A stretch of DNA of 64,000 nucleotides. Source: a virus. The stretch is taken from positions 1-64,000 of IMG/VR virus record IMGVR_UViG_3300025141_000029; one strand, given 5' to 3'. The notes beneath the pieces are model-generated. The model saw nothing but the letters and a program-made list of their open reading frames with translations, made no database searches and was not told the origin of the DNA. The position numbers and the translations under genes were made by a program. Each line of letters starts with the position of its first letter. Within the stretch, counting starts at the first letter, position 1. Positions 44,252 through 53,679 of this stretch are shown here, piece by piece.

Positions 44252-47200
44252 TTAGTAAATCAGGTCCCAAATATCTCCTATGAGAGTCGTTGGGTCGTCG
44301 TCGGCTGCGGCGTGAGCTACGGTTATAGTCTTACAGCCGCTATGGGTCCAGCCCGGGGTATTCATACAGTCGTCATACACTTGTTTTCTCTCCGGATCCA
44401 AGCCATTAATCCACTCTCGGTCGACGGCTGCGCCCATCTCGCCGGCAGTCCCCGGTGGCGCCTCCGGTGGAGGGCCAGTTGTTGGCGTAGTAGCGCCGCC
44501 CGTTGATGGGGGGCCCACAATAGTAGCCGACGTTAGCGCACTGCCGGCAACCTCTTCTTCTGAATCAGCGCATACACCATTTGAGTTAAACATACACTTG
44601 AGCTTTGTAACATAGCCGGACGGACTCAATTGCCCCGCCACATTAAAAATATTATAATAGCCACCCAACCCTATTGTGCGCGCAACTTCCGAATCGACGC
44701 CCATAGTTTTTGGATCCAAAAAAACATATTGACCATTTCGAAACATTGGGCAGCCAAATAAATCTACAGTAGCATTAAATTTTGCGAATAATTGGCCTAG
44801 GCCGGTCTGGCCATCATAAATCGTTCGGGCTTCAGTCGCATATTTTAAATCAGCGGCTTCAAATTTTATATTTTTTACAATGCCTCGATCAAGACCAATG
44901 CCCAAGTGATATATGCCATCTTTCTCATCTTCTACTTTATTGACTTTTCGCTTTATAAGATTTCGGGCTGCGCCATGGAGTATATTATAATGAAGTATTT
45001 TGTCAGAAGAAACGCCATCTAGTGGACGAGTAAAAAAGTCTGATATAGGTTGTCCCCGGGCCGATAAAACTCCGAGTTGGGAAGTAATTCTAGGATATTT
45101 CCATTCGGCGGCCGGCGTACGAAGATCCTCTCCTTGTGTTCGAGGACCGTCCTCCAGGACTCTGGTACCCGTCGCTGCCCTAGTCATGCGCGGAATTGGC
45201 TCACATTTCGAAACATCGCCAGGATTATGGCACTGACCGGCCGGTCTGTATTTGGTAGTAATTGAGGTGGTACTCAGAGCCGGAACGGGAGCACCGCGAC
45301 CGCCGATGCATGCGTCGCCCATGGCTCTAAAAAATAAATCATTCATGATGTCTTTGATATAATCTCCAACAAAATAACTCGTACGACCGGGTTTAATTAC
45401 ATGTTCTCTCCAGAACATAACAAATTGATCAAGTGACACCGGAATATCAGCGATGTTCACAGATTTGGGGCGTTCTTGAAAATCATGATAATCAATTTTT
45501 CCGGTACACAAACGCGAATTTGTTCCCGCAATAGTTGCCTGTTGGTTCGCCGCGTTGAGGCCAATATAATTTGGATTCATAAAATTAACGTAGTACATCC
45601 CCAAATCGAGAAGATCCCCCATAAATATAAAGGTAACAACGCGGCGGTTTGATTGTGCCATCGAGGATTGTATGAAACTCTCACAGTCGATGATCTCCTC
45701 GGCGTCCTCCGGCTCTTCGGCCTGATCAACGATAGGCTGCTGCGGATCCTCTCTGCCAAAATATTCGGATTCGCGACCTTCTTCGCGGGCTCGGTCCAGC
45801 GCTCGGCCGGCCTCTCGACTTATTCGACTAGTTTCACAATCAATGGCGGCGACCATTCCTCCTTCGGTACCGCGGGGGCCTCGGCCAATGCCTGGACGTC
45901 CATCAGGACCAAGCATACCAGAACCGCCCGTAAGGCCTTGGGTAGCCGGCGCGCCGTGGCCGCGCTTCGTGCGTCTGAGTGTAGTTAGAGTTTGATCCAA
46001 ATCTTTTACTAACATGGCTTGCGTCACGCCATGCCAAGAAGAAGAGGTATTTGCGGCTTCGCGTGCGCTGGCATAATCTTTGTTCTTGGCTTCGATTTCG
46101 CCAGGCTTGATTTGAGAGCCTACAGCCGGGTCCATCTGATCAACTGCCCTATATTGCTTAAGCGTATCGTCCCTCACATAAAATTGATAAACTTTTTCGT
46201 GCGCCAACAGATCTTCTAGAAATCTTCTATAAAAGTTAAGCCTGTGTATTTCAATTATGGCTTTTGTGGTCTTATCGACTGACTGTAATTCTCTTTTGGC
46301 TTGTTTTTTTATTGCCTCTTTTGATAGTTTTTTGGTCGCGCATGCACCGGGGAGTACCCCCGTCTCAACTTGATCAATCTTGTTCGAACGTTCTTGTTTT
46401 ATGCTTTCCTTTTTTTTGTTACCTCTCATGGTACGATCGCGGATCTGATCTTTTAATATGTAAAACATATCAGCAGTTGGCTCTGTTAATTCACCCTCAA
46501 GAGAACCCCTATAATCAATCGTTAAAGATACTGTTCCATTGTTTTTAAAATCCAAATTATAATTTATCATCTCTAAGAAAATATCAAGTTGTAGGTCTCT
46601 AATAAGATTTCGATCATCCTGAGAGAAAATAACGTCATCAGATGCTGGTGGCACTGCCCAGCCAACAGAAGCCTTAATTCTTCGATATTTTGGATTAAAA
46701 ATTAATTCACTGTTTGGCTTATATACATCACGCTCCTCTTTTGCTGTTCTACAAAAATTTAATATGTTATCGCTCGTATATGCTTTGTTATAATCATATC
46801 TGGGTATCATTCTTTTGGTACGAAGCAACAAATCTAAAAATGCGACACCATTGCGTTTTTTGGTAAGAGCTTCAAAATTTGTAAATACTAATTCTAATCT
46901 TGCCTTAATTGATTTACGAGTTGTCGCAGGATCTTTACCATCAAATTCATAATCAAAACTTTTTAATCCTATGCCATATGCCCTTCCTTTATGATTTGTC
47001 ATTATATCGTCGATGATATCGCTGCTGATATAGTCATCAAAAAGAAATTCTGAACTCGAAATTTCTTGTGGTAGTGGCCGGCCCTCCTCGCTCGACGCTG
47101 GATGATCTAGAACATTAGTATTTTGATTTTCATATTGAATCATAAATAATCTTATTTTAGGGATAAGAAACGATAATTGATGTGGCTTATATGTGAAGAA

Positions 47201-47536
47201 CTTCTCGGCGCCTGGTCGGTGAGCCAACTTACTAATAGCTGCAGCCGGATCTCCGCCGATCGGAATTAAATCATGCCATCGATTATTAAGATCTCCCGGC
47301 GGAAGGTAATTACGTATTACATCTTGAAAATCAAGTAAAAGGCACTGATCTTGAAAAGCGGCGATACGGCGGGCAGTCTCAGCGGCTTCAAAAGTTCCTT
47401 CATCATCATCTTCATCATCATCATCGCCCGGGTCGTCGTCGCAATCCTCGTCGGCTCTGATGAAACAATATTGACGCTGTTCTATAAAAAGAGGATCTAA
47501 TCGCTCTTCTATATCTAATTTATCAAATAAAAGCAT
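44252..47536 (-). CDS. Large virion protein, probable baseplate or fibre component
   Basis: 1094 residues. It starts with an acidic low-complexity run (DCDDDPGDDDDEDDDEG, about residues 32-48), contains a Gly/Arg-rich GC-rich linker in the middle (GMLGPDGRPGIGRGPRGTEG) and a Pro/Thr/Gly linker near the end (TPTTGPPPEAPPGTAGEMG). Between them are long ordered parts with no family recognised. It follows the LysM baseplate protein gene by 3 bases. Confidence 0.7.
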   Translation of the reverse strand: MLLFDKLDIEERLDPLFIEQRQYCFIRADEDCDDDPGDDDDEDDDEGTFEAAETARRIAAFQDQCLLLDFQDVIRNYLPPGDLNNRWHDLIPIGGDPAAAISKLAHRPGAEKFFTYKPHQLSFLIPKIRLFMIQYENQNTNVLDHPASSEEGRPLPQEISSSEFLFDDYISSDIIDDIMTNHKGRAYGIGLKSFDYEFDGKDPATTRKSIKARLELVFTNFEALTKKRNGVAFLDLLLRTKRMIPRYDYNKAYTSDNILNFCRTAKEERDVYKPNSELIFNPKYRRIKASVGWAVPPASDDVIFSQDDRNLIRDLQLDIFLEMINYNLDFKNNGTVSLTIDYRGSLEGELTEPTADMFYILKDQIRDRTMRGNKKKESIKQERSNKIDQVETGVLPGACATKKLSKEAIKKQAKRELQSVDKTTKAIIEIHRLNFYRRFLEDLLAHEKVYQFYVRDDTLKQYRAVDQMDPAVGSQIKPGEIEAKNKDYASAREAANTSSSWHGVTQAMLVKDLDQTLTTLRRTKRGHGAPATQGLTGGSGMLGPDGRPGIGRGPRGTEGGMVAAIDCETSRISREAGRALDRAREEGRESEYFGREDPQQPIVDQAEEPEDAEEIIDCESFIQSSMAQSNRRVVTFIFMGDLLDLGMYYVNFMNPNYIGLNAANQQATIAGTNSRLCTGKIDYHDFQERPKSVNIADIPVSLDQFVMFWREHVIKPGRTSYFVGDYIKDIMNDLFFRAMGDACIGGRGAPVPALSTTSITTKYRPAGQCHNPGDVSKCEPIPRMTRAATGTRVLEDGPRTQGEDLRTPAAEWKYPRITSQLGVLSARGQPISDFFTRPLDGVSSDKILHYNILHGAARNLIKRKVNKVEDEKDGIYHLGIGLDRGIVKNIKFEAADLKYATEARTIYDGQTGLGQLFAKFNATVDLFGCPMFRNGQYVFLDPKTMGVDSEVARTIGLGGYYNIFNVAGQLSPSGYVTKLKCMFNSNGVCADSEEEVAGSALTSATIVGPPSTGGATTPTTGPPPEAPPGTAGEMGAAVDREWINGLDPERKQVYDDCMNTPGWTHSGCKTITVAHAAADDDPTTLIGDIWDLIY

Positions 47537-47539
47537 TCA

Positions 47540-47881
47540 TTAAATTCCCAAAAACTGATATACAACTTCTAAAGGGCCCGGGATCATAATAAGATTTCCT
47601 GTTTGAACATGGGCTTCGGTGGGCTTTTGATTAAACCATCCAATAACCCACCACGCAGCGGGATCATCATAATAACTTGATGCTAATTTCCAAAAACGAT
47701 CTCCGGTTGTCCAGGTATGGTGTTGAACACTGAAACTACTCATTTGTTCTGTTGTTGGATATTGAAATCTTTTTGAGCCATAATGTGCTATAAAAGGCAC
47801 ATATCGATCTTTGAGTATTTTGCTATATATATCATTATTGTTCAGAAAAGTAATTCTTAATTTATCTCTTTCGATTGCCAT
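47540..47881 (-). CDS. LysM-domain baseplate wedge protein (gp53-like)
   Basis: 113 residues. The C-terminal 60 residues WTTGDRFWKLASSYYDDPAA, WWVIGWFNQKPTEAHVQTGN, LIMIPGPLEVV follow the LysM pattern as in T4 gp53 and many myovirus baseplate proteins. It would join baseplate wedges. Confidence 0.8.
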   Translation of the reverse strand: MAIERDKLRITFLNNNDIYSKILKDRYVPFIAHYGSKRFQYPTTEQMSSFSVQHHTWTTGDRFWKLASSYYDDPAAWWVIGWFNQKPTEAHVQTGNLIMIPGPLEVVYQFLGI

Positions 47882-47920
47882 AATATAACACCTCCCTGGC
47901 TATTGATTGTTTATCATATA

Positions 47921-48898
47921 TCAAAATGTTTGGAATGCTTTAGCGACGCCAAACATTTGACCCACCTCTGAATCTCTAAATGATCCTTCTGGTGTCACAA
48001 CTGCGCTATTTTGACATGTAGCATCTGTTGTGAGGCCTAGGCCGGTCACATAATCAGCTGCTTCACATTCTTTGGTCCCTGTTGCTAAGTCGGGCGGCCT
48101 CGTGGTACCAAAGTCACCGACGACGGCGGTACCGTATGGAAAATTTTGTTTTCTTCTTTCTATGCTTGTTCCAGATAATTTAAATCCCAGACCGTGCTCG
48201 TGTAAAACGTTAAATGAGCAATTTAAACTAAATTCCATTGGAATGAGTGTTCCCGAGGCCCCCTTATCATGAAAGCCGGCTTCAAAGTTTGGTGTAAAAT
48301 TAATCCCATCTAAATAACCAAGTAAACCTCCCGTTACAACATCAGGAAGAGGACCAAAGCTGGCCTTCGTTATTAAATTTCCAAATTTCATCCTCAAGAG
48401 AGGGGCGCCCACAATTTGACTGGCGCTGCCACCAGATTGTTCCTGATAAACAGGATATAACATGGTAATTAATCTACTTAATTTATCAAAATTACCCTTG
48501 GCCTCTTTATTATCATATGAAGGAACGCCAAATGAAACATTAAGTCTACGCGTAGTATTCTCAAATGTAGCAATTGGGTCCATACGTCCATATACGGAAT
48601 TTGGTGTCCATTTCGATGTATATTGATCGTCAAAAGCCGTTAAAAAAGCTTTAAAACTAACTACGAGCGGTTTTGATGTCCCTGACGCAACATAGAAAAA
48701 AGAAAGCTTTTGTTGTTTTCTGAAATACAGTGTATCAGTTGGATCAAAACTAACATCTTTCGCCGCAAGTTCAGAAGGCGGCGACGATTCACCACCAAAT
48801 GCAGCCGCAAGGCCTGCACCTATAGTACCGCCAGTCCGAGCACCAGAAGCAATACCTCCTACGGTGTCTCCGATATTAAAATCATCAAAAAATGCCAT
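47921..48898 (-). CDS. Baseplate/tail-tube cap-like structural protein
   Basis: 325 residues. After a Gly/Ala-rich N-terminus, KLSFFYVASGTSKPLVVSFK, AFLTAFDDQYTSKWTPNSVY, GRMDPIATFENTTRRLNVSF resembles the gp48/gp54-type tube-initiator proteins of marine T4-like phages. Lies between the tape measure and gp53-like genes, as expected. Confidence 0.7.
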   Translation of the reverse strand: MAFFDDFNIGDTVGGIASGARTGGTIGAGLAAAFGGESSPPSELAAKDVSFDPTDTLYFRKQQKLSFFYVASGTSKPLVVSFKAFLTAFDDQYTSKWTPNSVYGRMDPIATFENTTRRLNVSFGVPSYDNKEAKGNFDKLSRLITMLYPVYQEQSGGSASQIVGAPLLRMKFGNLITKASFGPLPDVVTGGLLGYLDGINFTPNFEAGFHDKGASGTLIPMEFSLNCSFNVLHEHGLGFKLSGTSIERRKQNFPYGTAVVGDFGTTRPPDLATGTKECEAADYVTGLGLTTDATCQNSAVVTPEGSFRDSEVGQMFGVAKAFQTF

Positions 48899-48937
48899 TA
48901 TTATATACCTTGTTCTTATTCATTTAAATCTCCTGTA

Positions 48938-51463
48938 TTAGGATCCAACATCTTTTATCATCCCCATTAATCGTCCGGATATGTAAGGAAGTACCACTTC
49001 CGCCATGCGATAGCCATCAGCTTCCATTATTACCGTACGCGAACCTCCTCCTCCTCCGCCTCCTTTACCACCAGCCTCAAATGCCTTAGATAATTTAGTA
49101 AGTACGTGAATTAGTTTATCCATAAATTGTAGATTCTTTTCATCGACTTTTAGCTTCGCAAGTTGCACAGTATTTTTAAGAATACCTTCAGTTGCCACCG
49201 CTGCCGAAGCATCAATTTCAGATACTTTTGTAACCAAATGTGTTACCCGTATGATGCCAGCTGAATCTGGAACATCAAGATCAGCAAGAGCATCAGTCAC
49301 GGTTAAGAAATTACTTACTGCGCTCGATGTCAAGCTGCCAATACTGGAAAATAAAAAACCAAGAGCATTAATTTCATCTTCCGGCAATAAGGCGAGGGAC
49401 AATGCCAAAATGGCAAGGGAGCCGCCAATAGCCGCCATACCGGCGCCGAGGACGAGAGCACCGCCGGCCATGAGGAAGGCGCCGAGGAGGGTGGCTGCGC
49501 CGGTAAAAGCAGCTAACCACTTCAAGACATCCCATAATTTATCGGTATCAAGACCTTGCAAAGAAGAAAACATAAGACCAAAACCGCCGGCGAGGAGTCC
49601 GATGCCGGCAGCTGCTAAACCAATGCCAGCGCCTATTTCCAAAACAGCCACACCAAATGCTGCCATACCACCCGCAGCTCCGCCGGCTGCTGTTCCCAAT
49701 GCCGCTACAGGGGGCCCCGCGAGTCCGGACGCTAGCGCCTGTGCTTCTGTTGCTGCAGCGACGGCGGCCGTATTTGCCGCTAACGCAGCTTGAATGCCAC
49801 TAATAGCAGCTATACCAGCTTTCATAGCTGCCATTGCCTTGTATGCTCTTACTACTTTCCATATGATTCCAACGATACCACCAATGACGATGAGATAGGC
49901 TGCCCATGTATTATCCGATAACCAATCAACGACAGTTTTTAAGCCGTCCGCGAGCCAGGAGATCACTCTGACTAGATCATCTAATACAGGAGTGAGTTGG
50001 AGCAATAAAGCGTTAAATTTTTGACTCCAAGATAAGTTTTTAAAAGCTTCGCTGGAAAGATCTCTTAAGCTCATTTCGCCACCTTCGGCCAAAGCCTGAA
50101 GTTCATCGTAAGCTGATAAACTTGTATTAAATAATTTATTGGCCTCGGCCATATCTGTGATACCAGCAGCATTTGCAATTGCTTTTTGCTCAAAACGTCC
50201 AAGCTGATTGAAAGATTTTCCAGTGGCCGCAACTCCTTGTATCAATAATCTAACTCTTTCTGATTCTGTGGCAGTAACCATCTGAACTGTATCAAAATAA
50301 GCGCCGCCCAAAAGAGCGTTTAAGCTACCAACTTTATCGCCGGCGTCTGCAAATGTATCGAATCCTGCGACGGTATTCAAAAGAGAATCCATAGACATTG
50401 CTGTTGCCTTGGCTGCAGCCGAAAGATCTTTAAATTCTTGTTCCATTCTACCGCCATGAGCCATTAAAGTAGTAGCTGCGCGGCCATAATCTTCCATTAT
50501 TATGTGAGGCGGAACCTTTAATTCCATCGCGAGGCCCCTAAGATTATTTATCAGCTGTTCTGACTCTCTGCCTGTTTTTCCTTGGGCCGCTGTCATGACG
50601 TCAAAAGCCGTAGCAAAGCTGCGGGCTTCAATACCAAACATCGCCATGGTTGACGCTGTTGTCACTACACTTTCTTGGACGCTCTGATCATATTGTAAAA
50701 ATCTTGCGGAGGAAGTGCCCAACTCCTCATAAGTTTGGCCGACGTGCTCGGACGCAATACCAAGTTTCTTAACATTTCTGGTTACCTCGGCAACAGATCT
50801 AGTTATTTCTGGGCCCACGCCTAATGTCACCCTTAAGTCAGCGGCGACTTCAGAAAGTTTATTTACATAATCTAAGGCTTGGGCAACGATTTTTGTCATC
50901 AGAGAACCAAACATATTCATCGGATTCATTGTTTCCTTAATGTTCGAACCAATTTCAGACATTGCTTGACCGAGATTAACACCCTTGTCAAGAGCATTAA
51001 TTAGACTACCAGTGAGGCCGGCCGCTCTCCAATTATTATCGATACCAAGAATACTTCCGGCCGTCTGACCAAATGCCGAACCAAGATCTCTTGCCGCTTC
51101 TGTGCTCTGCATAAGCGCAGCCGTCATATCAGCTTGAGCCTCAGTTCTGCGCATCGTATCTCTTATTTCTTCATCGCTAGCGCTCTTAAGAAATTTAAAA
51201 TGCTCTTGTTGTGCTTCTGTAAGTTTTCCAAGCGCTTTTCTTTGCGCAAGAATCCATTTTTTACGTTCAACAGAGTCGGCAGCGCCGGATTGCATAGCGC
51301 TTATTCTTAGTTTGTTTTGCTCACGTAGAGCAGTAATCTGCTTTTCATACTCTTTTATCTCTATATCGATAAGCTTTATATTAGATTGCGTAATCTTAGC
51401 AATCTCTTTTTTAAGAGCAATCTCTTTTTCTAGAGAAATATTTGCATCATCTCGCGAAGCCAT
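48938..51463 (-). CDS. Tail tape-measure protein
   Basis: 841 residues. N-terminal coiled coil (LKKEIAKITQSNIKLIDIEI and onward), central helical repeats, a hydrophobic Ala/Gly-rich stretch at about residues 500-680 typical of tape measures, and a glycine run (GGKGGGGGGG) before the end. It sets tail length and passes into the host membrane at infection. GC-rich relative to its neighbours in the hydrophobic part. Confidence 0.87.
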   Translation of the reverse strand: MASRDDANISLEKEIALKKEIAKITQSNIKLIDIEIKEYEKQITALREQNKLRISAMQSGAADSVERKKWILAQRKALGKLTEAQQEHFKFLKSASDEEIRDTMRRTEAQADMTAALMQSTEAARDLGSAFGQTAGSILGIDNNWRAAGLTGSLINALDKGVNLGQAMSEIGSNIKETMNPMNMFGSLMTKIVAQALDYVNKLSEVAADLRVTLGVGPEITRSVAEVTRNVKKLGIASEHVGQTYEELGTSSARFLQYDQSVQESVVTTASTMAMFGIEARSFATAFDVMTAAQGKTGRESEQLINNLRGLAMELKVPPHIIMEDYGRAATTLMAHGGRMEQEFKDLSAAAKATAMSMDSLLNTVAGFDTFADAGDKVGSLNALLGGAYFDTVQMVTATESERVRLLIQGVAATGKSFNQLGRFEQKAIANAAGITDMAEANKLFNTSLSAYDELQALAEGGEMSLRDLSSEAFKNLSWSQKFNALLLQLTPVLDDLVRVISWLADGLKTVVDWLSDNTWAAYLIVIGGIVGIIWKVVRAYKAMAAMKAGIAAISGIQAALAANTAAVAAATEAQALASGLAGPPVAALGTAAGGAAGGMAAFGVAVLEIGAGIGLAAAGIGLLAGGFGLMFSSLQGLDTDKLWDVLKWLAAFTGAATLLGAFLMAGGALVLGAGMAAIGGSLAILALSLALLPEDEINALGFLFSSIGSLTSSAVSNFLTVTDALADLDVPDSAGIIRVTHLVTKVSEIDASAAVATEGILKNTVQLAKLKVDEKNLQFMDKLIHVLTKLSKAFEAGGKGGGGGGGSRTVIMEADGYRMAEVVLPYISGRLMGMIKDVGS

Positions 51464-51475
51464 TCAGATAAACCC

Positions 51476-51790
51476 TTACTTAAAGGGCCACTTGATACCT
51501 GTGACCCGTTCAAAATTTCTTGTTGCGTTATTAAGCAATGCCTTACTATGATATGTACGTGGATCATTTAGGCCATACTGTAGGTATGCGCCCATATATT
51601 TTTTTTCTTTAACCAAGGTATCCAAAAAACTTTGGATATCTTGTTTTGAGCCCTTCACAGTCGTTGGCAAGCTAATACCGCCAAACATGGCACTCAGAAT
51701 TCTCTTTACTTTTAGACCCAGGTTACCAAGTGTTCGGCCGGCCGCCTCATCGATTGTACTTTTTGTTAAATCAATTTCAATAATTTCCAC
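51476..51790 (-). CDS. Small virion-associated hypothetical protein
   Basis: 104 residues from a GTG (VEIIEIDLTKSTIDEAAGRT), helical. It lies just before the tape measure gene and behind a candidate late promoter; a tape-measure chaperone or minor tail protein is possible. Confidence 0.65.
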   Translation of the reverse strand: MEIIEIDLTKSTIDEAAGRTLGNLGLKVKRILSAMFGGISLPTTVKGSKQDIQSFLDTLVKEKKYMGAYLQYGLNDPRTYHSKALLNNATRNFERVTGIKWPFK

Positions 51791-51812
51791 GATTAAACCT
51801 CATAACGCTATT

Positions 51813-51821
51813 ATAAATAGT
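51813..51821 (-). promoter_or_regulatory. Candidate late promoter motif (ACTATTTAT)
   Basis: Exact motif on the minus strand, 22 bases before the start at 51790. Confidence 0.6.
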
Positions 51822-51843
51822 ATTTTAATGAAAATAAAGACTG

Positions 51844-52125
51844 TTAAGATAACGTATGAGTTTGTTTGCCGGAAGAGGCACCTTTACCACGGGCTTTCTC
51901 AATTTGCTCATGTTCATATTCTTTTTGTTGATTTAGCCTTTCTGTAAACCAATTTCTTAGTTTTACAGGCAGGTTATAAATCTCAATAAAGCTCCAATTT
52001 CCATGATATTTGAGAGCGAATGCTTGTTCGTATAAATGCTTTTGATAATTATGATCTAGGCCAAAAAAATTCCGTAGTAAACGGCACCTCCATATCTTGG
52101 GAATGTCCACATTCAAAACACTCAA
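51844..52125 (-). CDS. Tail-assembly chaperone-like protein, probably made by +1 frameshift
   Basis: The conserved part reads FFGLDHNYQKHLYEQAFALK, YHGNWSFIEIYNLPVKLRNW, FTERLNQQKEYEHEQIEK. The open frame reaches back to a TTG at 52125, but no ATG precedes the conserved part, and the first 25 codons lie inside the gp26-like gene. At 52063-52069 a run of seven T lets the upstream frame (TTEFFW) pass in +1 into this frame (FFGLDHNY), giving a fused product. If so, the separate start is not used. It resembles the paired tail chaperones of many phages. Confidence 0.65.
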   Translation of the reverse strand: MSVLNVDIPKIWRCRLLRNFFGLDHNYQKHLYEQAFALKYHGNWSFIEIYNLPVKLRNWFTERLNQQKEYEHEQIEKARGKGASSGKQTHTLS

Positions 52126-52909
52126 AAAATTGAGTCAAGTCGACATTGGGTACTATTTTGGAATAATGATTACGTAAATATTTTGAATCAAAGGCTGGCA
52201 TTACATTAATAAATTCTGCAATAAGGTTTCTATCCTCGACATCATTTACTGCTACAATATACGCCTTAAATTGATCTGTTAGGGTAAATTCATTTTTATT
52301 CTTTTTTGAACTTTGTAAAAGTCTTTTTTCATCGCGTCCGGTTAAAAGCCTGGTTTCAACAACCGCTTTTGATCTAGGAAGGGTAAAAGCAAATGTGCCA
52401 CGCTCTGTTACTTTGGCTTCTCCAAGATCTAGATCATCAGGGGTTTTTGTTGTATTATCCTCTAAATTAAATGTAAATTCTTGTGCTGCCGCGCATGCTG
52501 GACATGTAACAGAGGCTTTATATTCGGCGCCATATGCCGAAATTCTACTGGCTACAATTAATGCATTCTTATCTCCAATACATAAATCTTCCAGTCGAAC
52601 GCCGGCTGTAACGATAAGCGATTGAAGCATTCTATCAAGAGCGACGCCCTTTTTAAGAAGAGATTTATTAACTAAAATATCTTCTTCTTTCGCTGTCATT
52701 AATTTAATTTCCACCTCTTCTTTCATATGAAGTGGATGTCCTTGCGGATAAAAACGTCCCTTTGTTGGTAAATCAACCAGCTCAGTGGGTACAACAAAGT
52801 GTAAACCGCCAGAAACATCTGCTGCTTCAACGGTCTCATCTGTTATATCATTGTGGGGGACGTTTGGAGTAGGCGCCTGAAAGCGGGCGCTATTATCTCT
52901 AACTGTCAT
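52049..52909 (-). CDS. Baseplate hub assembly protein (gp26/T4_baseplate-like)
   Basis: 286 residues. FVVPTELVDLPTKGRFYPQG, HPLHMKEEVEIKLMTAKEED, LLKKGVALDRMLQSLIV, and CIGDKNALIVASRISAYGAE are the pattern of the T4 baseplate-protein family. A zinc ribbon is suggested by CPAC and by C-x2-C in FFECFECGHSQDME near the end. The gene ends at the T-run used in the proposed frameshift. Confidence 0.85.
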   Translation of the reverse strand: MTVRDNSARFQAPTPNVPHNDITDETVEAADVSGGLHFVVPTELVDLPTKGRFYPQGHPLHMKEEVEIKLMTAKEEDILVNKSLLKKGVALDRMLQSLIVTAGVRLEDLCIGDKNALIVASRISAYGAEYKASVTCPACAAAQEFTFNLEDNTTKTPDDLDLGEAKVTERGTFAFTLPRSKAVVETRLLTGRDEKRLLQSSKKNKNEFTLTDQFKAYIVAVNDVEDRNLIAEFINVMPAFDSKYLRNHYSKIVPNVDLTQFFECFECGHSQDMEVPFTTEFFWPRS

Positions 52910-52931
52910 GAAAACCTCTTTTTTGTATTAG

Positions 52932-53621
52932 TTATGAAGACTCACCACCGGTATCGATAGTATTTGGAATGAATGCCGACCCAATAATATCTTTAGCGAG
53001 ACCCAGGCCGGCAGAATTGTTAATAATCTGACTAATTCCATTACTCTCGCCGCCGGCTTTGGTCATGTAGGCAAAGTCATATTGAAGAGTCATACTAACT
53101 GTAGTAAGCTCTTCATTGCCATAATCCAGTGATCCAAAATCAACAGTACCTTGAATAAAAGGATTAATTAATCTCCATTGATCAACTATTCTTTGTAGTG
53201 GGGGTGTCGTAAGATCAAAATTTGGGGGAATACCAAGTTGCGAGATCGTAACATCGCCTAAAACGCCAACCATCGATCCTTTAGTAAGATTTGTTGCTGC
53301 TGCATTTGCGGCGACGGAAGCACCGCCGGCCGGCACCTCGTAACCAGCCAATCTTAGAAAAGACATGACTGTCGCAGACGAGTCAGTCGGACTGACAGGA
53401 TCAACTAATGTTAAACTAATTGGTGACCAAGTAACGCGACCAGGATAATTAAAAGTATGATTAATGTACTGATGGGGAGTGCTGGAAACTTCAAATTTAG
53501 GTTTATCAACGGATTTAACAAGCCACTTGATATTATCAAAATTAGATATGCTGACAACAAATCTAAAATTTCTTTTTGGCTCAACTGCGGGGCTATCCCA
53601 GAAATTATCGAACGATCCCAT
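52932..53621 (-). CDS. Tail tube protein (gp19-like)
   Basis: 229 residues. RNFRFVVSISNFDNIKWLVK, SVDKPKFEVSSTPHQYINHT, FNYPGRVTWSPISLTLVDPV is a typical contractile-tail tube start. Location between sheath and hub genes agrees. Builds the rigid inner tube. Confidence 0.87.
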   Translation of the reverse strand: MGSFDNFWDSPAVEPKRNFRFVVSISNFDNIKWLVKSVDKPKFEVSSTPHQYINHTFNYPGRVTWSPISLTLVDPVSPTDSSATVMSFLRLAGYEVPAGGASVAANAAATNLTKGSMVGVLGDVTISQLGIPPNFDLTTPPLQRIVDQWRLINPFIQGTVDFGSLDYGNEELTTVSMTLQYDFAYMTKAGGESNGISQIINNSAGLGLAKDIIGSAFIPNTIDTGGESS

Positions 53622-53657
53622 TTATTTAAAGTCTCCCTGTATGATACTAACTCATTT

Positions 53658-53666
53658 ATAATTAGT
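53658..53666 (-). promoter_or_regulatory. Candidate late promoter motif, one mismatch (ACTAATTAT)
   Basis: Motif with one change at its fifth base on the coding strand, 36 bases before the tail tube gene. Confidence 0.45.
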
Positions 53667-53679
53667 TGTTAAATTGTTT

